Positions 45,634 through 55,170 of a DNA stretch of 64,000 nt are shown piece by piece; the first letter of the stretch is position 1, and every line of letters starts with the position of its first letter. This DNA is from Cyclobacteriaceae bacterium (GTDB lineage Bacteria > Bacteroidota > Bacteroidia > Cytophagales > Cyclobacteriaceae), in NCBI GenBank assembly GCA_016787725.1, contig JAEUTZ010000021.1, forward strand, positions 582,920 through 646,919, read 5' to 3'. A program made the translations under genes and the position numbers. The notes under the pieces were generated by a model. It was not told the origin of the DNA. It ran no database searches and saw nothing but the letters and a program-made list of their open reading frames with translations.

Positions 45634-48204
45634 ATGCTTTCGAAGTACGATCAAACTGTAGGCGCCCGCTACCATATCTACAACAGTCTTTTCCTGAATC
45701 TTCCCTATCAGGACATTTTAAGAACGGGTACGCTATTGCCTTTTTTACAGCAATACTGCGAGGAGGGATTTGAAAGGGGACAGCCGGCTACCGAAATCCT
45801 GCAACAATTTTTTGGTGACCTGATACCCCAGGCTAAAAAGGAAGAACAATTCGATCTGCTCTTTAAATTCATTCAATACATTGAGCGGCAGGTTGCCTTG
45901 TTTGACTCCATTGAAGATTCTGCGTTTGAACAAATCAACGACACGACAGGAAAAGGAACCGTTACCTCCCTGTTGCAACGCACTAAATTCGATCGCAAGG
46001 AGAAAGAATTGATGGAACGCCTGGAACATTTCAGTTTGCGTACGGTGCTCACCGCACACCCAACCCAATTCTATCCAGGGCACGTGTTGGGTATTTTAAC
46101 AGATCTGGAGCGCTCCATTCGCGAGAGTGATTTACCCCAAATCAATTTATTGTTGCAACAACTTGGTAAGACTGGGTTTATCAATCAGGATAAACCAACC
46201 CCGTATGATGAAGCGGTCAGTTTGTGCTGGTACCTCGAGAACGTTTTTTACCAGGCCATCCCCGAAATCATTCAAACCTTGTGTGCGGGATTACAAATGC
46301 CCTTGTCAGAATGGAAAAACGATCGGCTGGTAGTGATCGGCTTTTGGCCGGGTGGCGACCGGGATGGAAACCCGTTTGTTACCAGTGAAATTACCCGACA
46401 GGTAGCGGCCCGGTTACAGGAGAGTATTCTTAAGTGTTACTACCGCGATATTCGCGGCTTGCGGAGGCGGCTTACGTTTCGGGGCGTAGATAAACTCGTG
46501 ATCGAAATAGAAAAGAAAATTTATCAATGGGCGTATGGAACGGAACGTGGGTATGCGCAAGCATCCCAATTAGTAAACGATCTGAACGCGGTGAGGAAAA
46601 AACTGGTGGATGATCACGATGGGTTGTTTCTGGAGTTGCTCGATGTCTTTATAATAAAAGTAAAGCTGTTCGGATTTTATTTTGCCAGCCTGGATGTACG
46701 GCAGGATAGTCGAAAACATGACTATGTTTGGTCTCAAATTTTGGACTGTGGGGTTAAGGCTGGCAATACGATTTCGGGGGCGGAATTTGAAAAACTTTCG
46801 CAGGCGGAACAGATTCGGTATCTGCTCTCACTCAAGCTCGATTTGAATAGTCTTGAAATACCGGATGTCTTTGTCAAGGAAACTTTGAACAGCATTCGCG
46901 TGATAGGAGAAATACAGAAAAGCAATGGTGTAACGGGTAGTCATCGGTACGTCATCAGCAATTGTCAAAGTGCCCTGCACGTCATTGAAGTTTTTGTGTT
47001 GGCGCAGTTGTTAATCGGCACTGAAGCGGGCTTGGAACTGGATGTTGTCCCCTTATTTGAAACAATTGATGATCTCACCCATGCACCAAAGATCATGGAT
47101 GAGTTGTATAGCATTCAAGTTTACCGGCAGCACCTGAGCCAGCGACAATCGCACCAAACGATCATGCTTGGATTTTCCGATGGCACTAAAGACGGTGGGT
47201 ATCTCCGCGCCAACTGGTCCATTTTTCGGGCAAAGGAGAACCTCACCACCATTTCACGCAAGCATGAACTGAAAGCCGTCTTTTTTGACGGCCGCGGTGG
47301 GCCGCCTGCGAGGGGTGGCGGCAACACCCACGACTTCTACGCATCCCTGGGAGATACTATAGAGAATGAAGAAGTACAAATTACCATTCAAGGACAAACC
47401 ATCAGTTCCAATTTTGGAAAAATTGCTTCCTGTAAGTACAACCTCGAGCAATTGCTTTCAGCAGGATTAGAGGGAGCAGTTTTCAAACGTGATGAAAATC
47501 AACTTTCGGACGAACAGAAGAAGGTATTGGATGAATTGGCGGAAGCAGGCTATAAGGAATATCTGAGTTTAAAACACCACGATCGGTTTGTTCCATACCT
47601 GGAAAAAGTTACTCCGCTTTCCTTTTTTGGAGACACCAACATTGGTTCCCGTCCTGTGAAGCGAAACGCAACCGAAGGATTGAAGTTTGAGGACCTGAGG
47701 GCCATTCCTTTTGTTGGATCGTGGGCCATGATGAAACAAAATATTCCCGGATTTTATGGTGTAGGTTCTGCATTGAAAACCATTGGGGAGAAACGCGGAG
47801 CCCAGCGTTTGCGATCATTTTATCAGGATTCTCTTTTCTTCCGAACTTTGTTAGGCAATAGCATGATGTCGCTAACCAAAACGTATTATAAGGCCACCAC
47901 CTATTTAAGTAAGGATGCGGAGTTTGGCGACTTCTGGAAGAAGATGTATGCTGAATTTGAATTATCGCGGCACCAAGTGCTGGAAGTTTCGGGTTTAAGT
48001 GGCCTGATGGAAAACAATCCGGGTATTCGCGATTCAGTACGCCTGCGCGAACGCATCGTATTACCCCTGATCGCCATTCAACAGTTTGCACTCATGAACA
48101 TCCGAAATCTGGATGATACAAACAAGATGTATGAACTCCGGTATCGCAAGTTGATCATTCGATGCATGTTTGGAATTATTAATGCGGCCCGTAACTCGGC
48201 ATAA
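45634..48204 (+). CDS. ppc: Phosphoenolpyruvate carboxylase, Bacteroidota-type loop
   Basis: The 856-residue enzyme has the catalytic His142 in LTAHPTQ, GFWPGGDRDGNP, GYSDGTKDGG-like (LGFSDGTKDGGYL) and the glycine loop around Arg554 and Arg560 (FFDGRGGPPARGGGNTH). It carboxylates PEP to oxaloacetate to refill the TCA cycle. In E. coli the loop is HGRGGSIGRGGAP; here His579 is replaced by Asp552 and several loop residues change, while both Arg are kept. ATG at 45634; the protein is slightly shorter than the 880-900 residues usual elsewhere. Confidence 0.94.
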   Translation: MLSKYDQTVGARYHIYNSLFLNLPYQDILRTGTLLPFLQQYCEEGFERGQPATEILQQFFGDLIPQAKKEEQFDLLFKFIQYIERQVALFDSIEDSAFEQINDTTGKGTVTSLLQRTKFDRKEKELMERLEHFSLRTVLTAHPTQFYPGHVLGILTDLERSIRESDLPQINLLLQQLGKTGFINQDKPTPYDEAVSLCWYLENVFYQAIPEIIQTLCAGLQMPLSEWKNDRLVVIGFWPGGDRDGNPFVTSEITRQVAARLQESILKCYYRDIRGLRRRLTFRGVDKLVIEIEKKIYQWAYGTERGYAQASQLVNDLNAVRKKLVDDHDGLFLELLDVFIIKVKLFGFYFASLDVRQDSRKHDYVWSQILDCGVKAGNTISGAEFEKLSQAEQIRYLLSLKLDLNSLEIPDVFVKETLNSIRVIGEIQKSNGVTGSHRYVISNCQSALHVIEVFVLAQLLIGTEAGLELDVVPLFETIDDLTHAPKIMDELYSIQVYRQHLSQRQSHQTIMLGFSDGTKDGGYLRANWSIFRAKENLTTISRKHELKAVFFDGRGGPPARGGGNTHDFYASLGDTIENEEVQITIQGQTISSNFGKIASCKYNLEQLLSAGLEGAVFKRDENQLSDEQKKVLDELAEAGYKEYLSLKHHDRFVPYLEKVTPLSFFGDTNIGSRPVKRNATEGLKFEDLRAIPFVGSWAMMKQNIPGFYGVGSALKTIGEKRGAQRLRSFYQDSLFFRTLLGNSMMSLTKTYYKATTYLSKDAEFGDFWKKMYAEFELSRHQVLEVSGLSGLMENNPGIRDSVRLRERIVLPLIAIQQFALMNIRNLDDTNKMYELRYRKLIIRCMFGIINAARNSA

Positions 48205-48219
48205 TTAGTTGATGGCTGG

Positions 48220-48267
48220 AGTTGTTCGTTGCTGACATACATGACTAACAACTATCAACGAGCAACT
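48220..48267. repeat. Imperfect inverted repeat after ppc
   Basis: AGTTGTTCGTTG (48220-48231) and CAACGAGCAACT (48256-48267) pair with one G-U or mismatch around a 24-nt spacer. There is no T-tract, so it is not a clear terminator. Its low-complexity GTTG/CAAC wording resembles interspersed intergenic repeats of this phylum. Confidence 0.45.
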
Positions 48268-48290
48268 TACAATTAGAAAATTTTTTAATT

Positions 48291-49826
48291 ATGAAACTAT
48301 TCTCAGCACTGCTTCTAACCGCTTTGACCAACCTGGCATGGGCGCAGAACAAAGCCATCCTGCACACCGATCAGGGAGCCGTGAAAATTGACCGGCACAT
48401 CTATGGTCATTTTTCTGAACACTTGGGCCGCTGTATTTATGGTGGATTCTATGTAGGCGAGAGTAATACAACCATCCCACACACGGCAGGCGTTCGAAAC
48501 GATGTGGTGGATGCGTTGAAGAAATTGAAAGTACCCAACTTGCGCTGGCCCGGGGGTTGTTTTGCCGACACCTATCATTGGAAGGATGGGGTGGGGCCGA
48601 AAGCAAAACGACCGACCATCGTTAATACGTGGTGGGGTGGCGTTACCGAAGACAACAGTTTTGGAACGCATGACTTTTTAAACATGTGCGAGCTGATCGG
48701 GGCCGAACCATACCTGGCCGCCAACGTGGGCAGTGGTACCGTTCAAGAGCTGATCGATTGGGTACAGTATGTAAACTTCGCGGGTGAAAGTCCTATGTCT
48801 AAATGGCGTAGGGAGAATGGTCGGGATAAACCGTGGAATGTAACGTATTGGGGCGTAGGCAATGAAACCTGGGGGTGTGGGGGAAATATGAAACCAGAAT
48901 ATTATGCCAACATTTACCGGCAGTATGCCACCTTCATGACAGGGTGGAGCAATGAAAGTAAAATCTTTCGTATTGCCTCCGGTGCCAACTCATCCGATTA
49001 TACTTGGACCGAGGTATTAATGCGGGATATTCCGCTCAACATGCTGGAAGGGGTTGCCTTGCACCATTACTCCGTCATCGACTGGAATAAAAAAGGATCG
49101 GCAACTGCGTTTACGGAAAAGCAATACTTCCAAACCATGCAAAAGGCGTTGTTCATGGATGAGTTGATTCAACGTCATAGCACGATCATGGACAAATACG
49201 ATCCGAAAAAGAAAGTGGCATTGATTGTAGACGAGTGGGGTGGATGGTATGATGTGGAGCCCACTACTCATCCGGGGTTCCTGTTTCAACAAAATACGAT
49301 GCGGGATGCGGTATTGGCGGGTGCCACCTTAAACATCTTTCACAAACACAGCGACCGGGTACGGATGGCCAATCTGGCACAAACCGTCAATGTGTTGCAG
49401 GCTGTCGTGCTTACTCAGGAGGAAAAAATGATTCTAACACCCACCTACCATGCCATGGAAATGTACAACGTGCACCAGGATGCCACCTACTTACCGTTGG
49501 ATCTTACTACCGGAACGTATACACTCGATGGCGAAAAACTTCCGGCCATCTCGGCATCTGCTTCGAAAAATACAGCAGGGGTTGTACACATTTCATTGGT
49601 GAACATCGATGCAAAAGCTGCTCAGGAAATTTCAATTGACTTACGAGGTGGAAAATTTAGTGCAGTCAATGGAAGGATTTTAACCGGCACGAACGTGCAG
49701 GAATATAACTCCTTTGAAAGACCGGAGCAGATTAGACCTGCAACATTTAAAGGCGCTACATTAAAAGATGGTATCTTGAAAGTAACGTTGCCTAAACATT
49801 CGGTGGTGGTGTTGGCAGTGAAATGA
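48291..49826 (+). CDS. Secreted alpha-L-arabinofuranosidase (GH51)
   Basis: The 511-residue protein has a signal peptide (MKLFSALLLTALTNLAWAQ) and a GH51 catalytic barrel. The acid/base Glu192 lies in GVGNETWGCGG and the nucleophile Glu315 in IVDEWGGWYD; HFSEHLGRCIYGGFY and RWPGGCFADTYHWKDGVG near the N-terminus are also family marks. The C-terminal part is a beta-sandwich. It removes arabinose from arabinan or arabinoxylan. No SusCD or other carbohydrate genes are near. Confidence 0.93.
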   Translation: MKLFSALLLTALTNLAWAQNKAILHTDQGAVKIDRHIYGHFSEHLGRCIYGGFYVGESNTTIPHTAGVRNDVVDALKKLKVPNLRWPGGCFADTYHWKDGVGPKAKRPTIVNTWWGGVTEDNSFGTHDFLNMCELIGAEPYLAANVGSGTVQELIDWVQYVNFAGESPMSKWRRENGRDKPWNVTYWGVGNETWGCGGNMKPEYYANIYRQYATFMTGWSNESKIFRIASGANSSDYTWTEVLMRDIPLNMLEGVALHHYSVIDWNKKGSATAFTEKQYFQTMQKALFMDELIQRHSTIMDKYDPKKKVALIVDEWGGWYDVEPTTHPGFLFQQNTMRDAVLAGATLNIFHKHSDRVRMANLAQTVNVLQAVVLTQEEKMILTPTYHAMEMYNVHQDATYLPLDLTTGTYTLDGEKLPAISASASKNTAGVVHISLVNIDAKAAQEISIDLRGGKFSAVNGRILTGTNVQEYNSFERPEQIRPATFKGATLKDGILKVTLPKHSVVVLAVK

Positions 49827-49858
49827 TCGTGCCCGGTGCCGGTAACGAATACCTTCAA

Positions 49859-52800
49859 CTAGGAACCAGTAACTGATTTTACCCATTCCCGTGCGTTCAC
49901 AAAGGCCTCGATCCAGGGACCGATTTCATCCTGCTTGCGTTCGCGCGGGTAATATCCCCAATTCCACGGATACAGCGTACGTTCGATGTGCGGCATGATG
50001 GCGAGGTGCCTTCCATCGGTTGAACATAAAGCCGCTGCTGCAAAGTCGGAATCATTCGGGTTGCCCGGATATTCCGCGTAGCTGTAGGTTGCAGCCACCT
50101 GATATCCGGTGCGATTTTTCAGATCGAATCTTCCTTCCCCATGCGCCACCCACACACCCAGCCGCGTTCCTTCGTAACTGGAGAGCATGACGGAATTGTT
50201 TTTAGGTACAGTAACGTTGATAAATATTGACTCAAACTTGCCGGAACCGTTATGATGCATTTTTGGATGAGCCTGCATTCCCTGTTCGCGATACACCAGA
50301 CCCAACTCCATCATCAACTGACATCCGTTACAAACACCGAGACTCAAAGTATCTTCGCGATTATAAAAATTATCAAGCACGGCTTTGGCTTTTGGATTGT
50401 ATAAGAACGCACCCGCCCATCCTTTGGCTGACCCCAGCACATCGGAGTTGGAGAAGCCCCCGACAAAGACAATCAGGTTCACCGCACTCAAATCTTCACG
50501 CCCGGTCATCAGGTCGGTCATGTGTACATCTTTTACATCAAAGCCGGCCAGGTATAATGCGTAGGCCATCTCGCGATCGCCATTCACCCCCTTCTCCCGA
50601 ATGATGGCAGCCTTGATGCCCGTGGGTTTTCTACGATTGGGATCGATCTGGTACGTAGAAAATGATCCGGTAAACTTTTTCGGAAATTGATAGTGCAAAG
50701 GTTGCCGGAAGAGATTTTCTTTTCGTTGCACGGCATGACCTTTTGTGCGTTGCAAGGCATCCAGTAAGTAGGAGGTTTTAAACCAGGTATCCCTTAAGTT
50801 ATCAATGGACAATTGATAATTGACCATCGATAACTGGCGGGTGGCTGTAACTTCACCCAGTACAATACCTTTGATTTTTTGTGAAGAAAGAATCTTTTGA
50901 ACTGATTCCACGTCTGATACCTGAAGAACAACACCCGGATTTTCGGCAAACAAGGTCTTTACCAGATCCTGATTCAGGGTACTCAGATCAAGTTTCACAC
51001 CCACTTCCGGTGTAGGGAAACACATTTCCAGTACCGCAGTGATCAATCCACCCGATGAAATATCATGCCCGGCCAGAATCTGGTTTTTCTTAATCAACTG
51101 TTGAACTGTTTCGAAGGCGTTCACAAAGTAGGCTTCGTCCTGAACGGTAGGAGCTGTAATGCCAAGCTGATTCACTACCTGGGCAAAACTGCTGCCGCCC
51201 AGTTTCAACGCATCTTTTGAGAAATCTATGTAAACCAGTTTTGTTCCGATGACGGGGACCAATGCAGGAGAAATCGATTGACGGATGTCACTCACCTCGG
51301 CTACCGCAGAAATGATCACGGTGCCCGGAGAGTAAACCACTTCGCCATTCGGATACTTCTGCGTCATCGACAGCGAATCCTTGCCCGTTGGGATGTTGAT
51401 GCCAAGTTTACATGCAAAATCACTCACTGCTTCCACGGCCGCATAGAGGCGTGCATTTTCTCCTTCATTCTTTGCGGGCCACATCCAGTTGGCACTCAGC
51501 GATACCCCTTTTAATCCATACGTGAGTGGAGCCCAGATTATGTTCAGCAGTGACTCTGCAATGGCAAGCCGGCTTCCGGCTGCAGGGTCTACCATCGCTG
51601 CGCCCGGTGCATGTCCAATCCCGGTGGCAATCCCTTTGTTGCTTGTGAAGTCCAGGGCCATGACGGATACGTTGTTCAGCGGCAGTTGAATTTGCCCGCA
51701 GGTTTGTTGCATCGCCACCCGACCGGTTACTGACCGGTCTACTTTGTTTGTCAACCAATCTTTACACGCAACCGCTTCTAATTGCAACACCTGTTCGATG
51801 TAGGCGGTGAAGTGCTTAACATCATACAATACTTCCGCAAACCGATTGGGAATGGTTTTATCTATCAAAATGGTCTTGGGAGACGAACCAAAGAGATGGC
51901 TCATCGCCAATGCAACGGGTCTTGTATTTTTTTTGTGATCAACAAATTGAAACTGGTGGTCACCGGTAGCCATTCCTACCACATACATCGGGGCCCGTTC
52001 GCGCTCGGCCACCCGTTTCAGTGTCGCGACATCTTTTTCATGCATGGCCACACCCATGCGTTCCTGCGATTCGTTGCTGATAATTTCCTTATCCGAAAGG
52101 GTAGGATCCCCAATGGGTAGTTTGTCGATTTCGATGGTACCACCGGTTTCTTCCAACAGTTCGGAGAAGCAATTCAAATGACCACCGGCACCGTGATCGT
52201 GAATGGAAACAATGGGATTCTGTTCCGACTCCACCATAGCACGGATGGCATTCATCACCCGTTTTTGCATTTCGGGATTGGAGCGTTGCACGGCATTTAA
52301 TTCAAGAGCATTGCCGAATTCACCAGTAATAACCGAAGAGACAGCCGCACCCCCCATACCGATCCGATAGTTATCGCCACCCAGTAAAATTATTTTGTCT
52401 CCTTCGTGCAGGTGTTCCTTTTTGCTGTCTTTCTCCTTTCCATAACCAACGCCCCCGGCCAGCATGATCACTTTATCAAAGCCAAACTTTTTATTGTTTT
52501 CAACATGCTCGAACGTGAGCACGCTGCCACCAATCAAGGGCTGGCCAAACTTATTTCCGAAATCACTTGCGCCATCCGAAGCTTTAATTAAAATCTCAGC
52601 CGGGTTGTGGTACAGCCAGTTGCGCGCCTCAAACTTTTTCTCCCACGGCCTACCGTTTTCCAATCGGGGGTAGGAGGTGATGTACACGGCAGTTCCCGAC
52701 AAGGGGATGGATCCTTTGCCTCCGGCCAGGCGATCACGAATTTCGCCACCGCCTCCGGTTGCCGCGCCATTAAACGGTTCTACGGTCGTGGGAAAATTGT

Positions 52801-53545
52801 GCGTTTCTGCCTTTAATGAAATCACACTGTCAAACTCATCCACCTGGAAGTAATCGGGTTTGTCTTGCGTAGCCGGTGCAAATTGTTCCACTCGGGGACC
52901 CTTAATAAACGCCACATTGTCTTTGTAGGCCGATACCAGGTAATTCGGATTTTCTTTGGAAGTCCTTTTTATCAACTGGAATAGCGTAGCTTTTTTTTCC
53001 TCGCCATCGATGATGAAGGTGCCATTAAAGATTTTATGCCGGCAGTGTTCGCTGTTCACTTGAGAAAAGCCAAACACTTCGCTGTCGGTAAGTTTGCGGC
53101 CCAGTTTCCAACGTACATCGTTCAGATATTCAATTTCTTCCTGACTCAACGCAAGGCCTTCTTTTTCATTGAAGGCTTTGATGTCGTCAACTTCGAAGAT
53201 GGGCTCCGGTGCGTGGTGGATGGTGAATAGGTTCTGATCAAGTCCGCTATACAATCGCTGCAACATCCGATCATGGGGAACGGAATTGTCCTCTACCTCT
53301 ACAAATTCTTCGATGCGTTCAATTCCATGGATCCCCATGGTTTGGGTGATCTCCACGGCATTCGTACTCCAGGGGGTAATCATCTCCTTGCGGGGCCCCA
53401 GAAAATACCCGGATAGTGATTTCTGTTCCAGGGGTTTTCCACCACCAAAAAGCCAGATCAGCTTTTCATATTCTTGACTACCAAAGGGTTGGGCGCTTCC
53501 TACTGCATAAAGGGTAGAACCGGAAGCCCGAAAGAAGACGATCAT
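49859..53545 (-). CDS. purL: Phosphoribosylformylglycinamidine synthase (large type)
   Basis: The 1228-residue enzyme (ATG at 53545, MIVFFRASGSTLYAVGS) has the N-terminal PurS-like part, the two AIRS-fold synthetase halves (FNGAATGGGGEIRDR, HDISSGGLITAVLEM) and a C-terminal glutamine amidotransferase with the catalytic Cys in LGVCNGCQLMMELG and the His/Glu in PHIERTLYP. It makes FGAM from FGAR, Gln and ATP in purine synthesis. About residues 905-920 contain an in-frame QLSMVNYQLSIDN segment encoded by a self-complementary repeat. Confidence 0.96.
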   Translation of the reverse strand: MIVFFRASGSTLYAVGSAQPFGSQEYEKLIWLFGGGKPLEQKSLSGYFLGPRKEMITPWSTNAVEITQTMGIHGIERIEEFVEVEDNSVPHDRMLQRLYSGLDQNLFTIHHAPEPIFEVDDIKAFNEKEGLALSQEEIEYLNDVRWKLGRKLTDSEVFGFSQVNSEHCRHKIFNGTFIIDGEEKKATLFQLIKRTSKENPNYLVSAYKDNVAFIKGPRVEQFAPATQDKPDYFQVDEFDSVISLKAETHNFPTTVEPFNGAATGGGGEIRDRLAGGKGSIPLSGTAVYITSYPRLENGRPWEKKFEARNWLYHNPAEILIKASDGASDFGNKFGQPLIGGSVLTFEHVENNKKFGFDKVIMLAGGVGYGKEKDSKKEHLHEGDKIILLGGDNYRIGMGGAAVSSVITGEFGNALELNAVQRSNPEMQKRVMNAIRAMVESEQNPIVSIHDHGAGGHLNCFSELLEETGGTIEIDKLPIGDPTLSDKEIISNESQERMGVAMHEKDVATLKRVAERERAPMYVVGMATGDHQFQFVDHKKNTRPVALAMSHLFGSSPKTILIDKTIPNRFAEVLYDVKHFTAYIEQVLQLEAVACKDWLTNKVDRSVTGRVAMQQTCGQIQLPLNNVSVMALDFTSNKGIATGIGHAPGAAMVDPAAGSRLAIAESLLNIIWAPLTYGLKGVSLSANWMWPAKNEGENARLYAAVEAVSDFACKLGINIPTGKDSLSMTQKYPNGEVVYSPGTVIISAVAEVSDIRQSISPALVPVIGTKLVYIDFSKDALKLGGSSFAQVVNQLGITAPTVQDEAYFVNAFETVQQLIKKNQILAGHDISSGGLITAVLEMCFPTPEVGVKLDLSTLNQDLVKTLFAENPGVVLQVSDVESVQKILSSQKIKGIVLGEVTATRQLSMVNYQLSIDNLRDTWFKTSYLLDALQRTKGHAVQRKENLFRQPLHYQFPKKFTGSFSTYQIDPNRRKPTGIKAAIIREKGVNGDREMAYALYLAGFDVKDVHMTDLMTGREDLSAVNLIVFVGGFSNSDVLGSAKGWAGAFLYNPKAKAVLDNFYNREDTLSLGVCNGCQLMMELGLVYREQGMQAHPKMHHNGSGKFESIFINVTVPKNNSVMLSSYEGTRLGVWVAHGEGRFDLKNRTGYQVAATYSYAEYPGNPNDSDFAAAALCSTDGRHLAIMPHIERTLYPWNWGYYPRERKQDEIGPWIEAFVNAREWVKSVTGS
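50798..50834. repeat. Self-complementary repeat inserted in frame within purL
   Basis: A 37-bp imperfect palindrome: the 17-bp arms 50798-50814 and 50818-50834 match at 15 of 17 positions around a 3-nt centre. It encodes SMVNYQLSIDN-like residues in purL. The wording (CAATTATCAATTGTCCATTGATAA) is typical of small interspersed repeats. Confidence 0.6.
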
Positions 53546-53665
53546 AGTGGTGAGCGTAAGCACAAAAATAATGTTTCAAACTCTCTCAGTTGAATTTATT
53601 AAGAAGGATTTTACAAACGTGTCTAAGTGAAACCGTTTTCAACGAATTCCGTATTTTTACCAGGC

Positions 53666-54049
53666 ATGATTCAATTGAATTCATTTATGCGTCAAGGTTG
53701 GAAGCGATTTTTGGTAGGCCTACTGGCGTTATACCTTTTGAACATTAGTGTTGATTTCCAGCATCCACGAATTACAGTCCGTGAAGAGATCTCGATCAAT
53801 GAAATTGAATCGCTTGCGGAATTAGTAGTTGAAGAGATTGCACAAGTAGAGGATTTTTTTGAAGAGCTTCCGGAGTCAGATCGAGAGCCCATTGTGAAGG
53901 TCAATTTTAGTCTGATATATCTTGTTTCCGGTCCATTGGTGTTGCCCGTCCGTCACGGATTGGCTTTACAATCTGATTTCGCTGAACAGACGAGCTGTTT
54001 TATAAACCTCACACCTTCGATTTTAACCCCACCACCGCAGATAGTTTGA
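53666..54049 (+). CDS. Uncharacterised membrane-anchored protein, 127 residues
   Basis: The frame opens at GTG 53627, but ATG at 53666 is preferred because a TATTTTTA -7-like box lies just before it (53652-53659); a third option is ATG 53687. One membrane helix (RFLVGLLALYLLNISV) is followed by an acidic region (EEISINEIESLAELVVEEIAQVEDFFEELPE) and an unusual C-terminus with ILTPPPQIV. No family is recognised. A 30-residue membrane peptide and an outer-membrane-like protein follow on the same strand. Confidence 0.62.
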   Translation: MIQLNSFMRQGWKRFLVGLLALYLLNISVDFQHPRITVREEISINEIESLAELVVEEIAQVEDFFEELPESDREPIVKVNFSLIYLVSGPLVLPVRHGLALQSDFAEQTSCFINLTPSILTPPPQIV

Positions 54050-54088
54050 TTACCCCTCTCGCAGGAATTATTATCAAACTAAACAATC

Positions 54089-54181
54089 ATGTCGGGTCGA
54101 TTTAAAATCAACATCCTGTTTTTATTTATTCTGTTAATCATTGCGCTGCTCACGCTCCTCAGTGCGTGGTTTAGCTTCTGA
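54089..54181 (+). CDS. 30-residue single-helix membrane peptide
   Basis: ATG at 54089, TGA at 54181. The product MSGRFKINILFLFILLIIAL continues as a single membrane helix of about 20 residues after a short basic N-terminus and ends AWFSF. It lies 39 bp after the preceding gene and 60 bp before the next, all on one strand. No family is recognised. A short, purely hydrophobic frame could arise by chance; the position in a tight cassette favours a real gene. Confidence 0.45.
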   Translation: MSGRFKINILFLFILLIIALLTLLSAWFSF

Positions 54182-54241
54182 TCAGCAGATTCGGAAATTT
54201 CAAGAATGGATTAGTTCAACTACTTATCTAAATGCATATCT

Positions 54242-55114
54242 ATGCGCTTTATTTTTTTCCTTACCATACTATACTTCGCTGCTAAAGTCGTTGGTGCACA
54301 AGATCTCGATTCGCTTCGGGCAGCAAACCGGGAGTTAGATAGTTTATACATTGTCGAAGTTGAGCATCGATTTGAACGAGTGAAGGTCCTTCATGCCGAG
54401 CCGTTATACATTGATTTAATACGCGACCTGGGAGCAAGAAAAGGTGAGCGAGAGTGGAACCTCGGCATCGGATTAACCGACAATTTACGTTTCGACACCT
54501 ATCAGGCCTTGCTGGAATACGAATGGGCACCCGTTGATCGACTGGGATTTGAAATTGAAGTTCCCATTACGCTCATCGCACCATATCGAAATGCGAAAGA
54601 TGATACGGTGCCTTCAAGCCGGATAGAGAGCTTGAAATCGGCAGTACAATGGTCTTTTTTTGTTTCTGAAGCATTAAAGACCACGTTGGCAGCTGGCTTT
54701 ATCAATGAGCTTGAGTTTTCTGATTTGAAAGAGTTTGGCAATCCGCTTTTTAAAGGAAATGTATACAATCCATTTCTGGTTGCCGCCAAACGATGGGGAA
54801 ACAAGTACCACACACTCATTTATACAGGTCCTCGTTTTGAGCAGGAATTTAAAAGTAAATCCTGGCATTCCGCGTATGATCTTAACACCAGTTTCCATTA
54901 CATGATCTCCGGTACGAGAAACTTTATTGGTGTGGAGATTAACAAGACCTGGTTGAACAAAGAGTTTGATGCGGTGGTCAGGCCACAAATGCGTGTGGGC
55001 ATTGCTCCGAATTTTCTAATCGGGATTCTTGGTGGAGTTCCGATCAACCGGGAGAATCAACGCTTTAGCATGTTTACTAGGTTAATTTGGGAACCGGGAA
55101 TCTCCAAACATTAA
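54242..55114 (+). CDS. Conserved-looking outer-membrane protein (HAEPLYIDL family)
   Basis: The 290-residue precursor has a signal peptide (MRFIFFLTILYFAAKVVGAQ). After it come RVKVLHAEPLYIDLIRDLGARKGEREWNLGIGL and alternating hydrophobic/polar strands (for example ALLEYEWAPVDRLGFEIEVPI, FIGVEINKTWL, MRVGIAPNFLIGILGGVPI) consistent with a small beta-barrel. I remember similar HAEPLYIDL proteins in Bacteroidota but not a function. It is the last gene of the cassette 53666-55114. Confidence 0.7.
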   Translation: MRFIFFLTILYFAAKVVGAQDLDSLRAANRELDSLYIVEVEHRFERVKVLHAEPLYIDLIRDLGARKGEREWNLGIGLTDNLRFDTYQALLEYEWAPVDRLGFEIEVPITLIAPYRNAKDDTVPSSRIESLKSAVQWSFFVSEALKTTLAAGFINELEFSDLKEFGNPLFKGNVYNPFLVAAKRWGNKYHTLIYTGPRFEQEFKSKSWHSAYDLNTSFHYMISGTRNFIGVEINKTWLNKEFDAVVRPQMRVGIAPNFLIGILGGVPINRENQRFSMFTRLIWEPGISKH

Positions 55115-55170
55115 GTTTCTACTTCTCACTGTTGTTCGTCATTTTAACGGCCGAGTATTTGAGCGAGCTA

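Noticed and set aside
50227-50604. 125-residue plus-strand frame within purL
   Set aside because: Antisense to a clearly conserved purL amidotransferase region.
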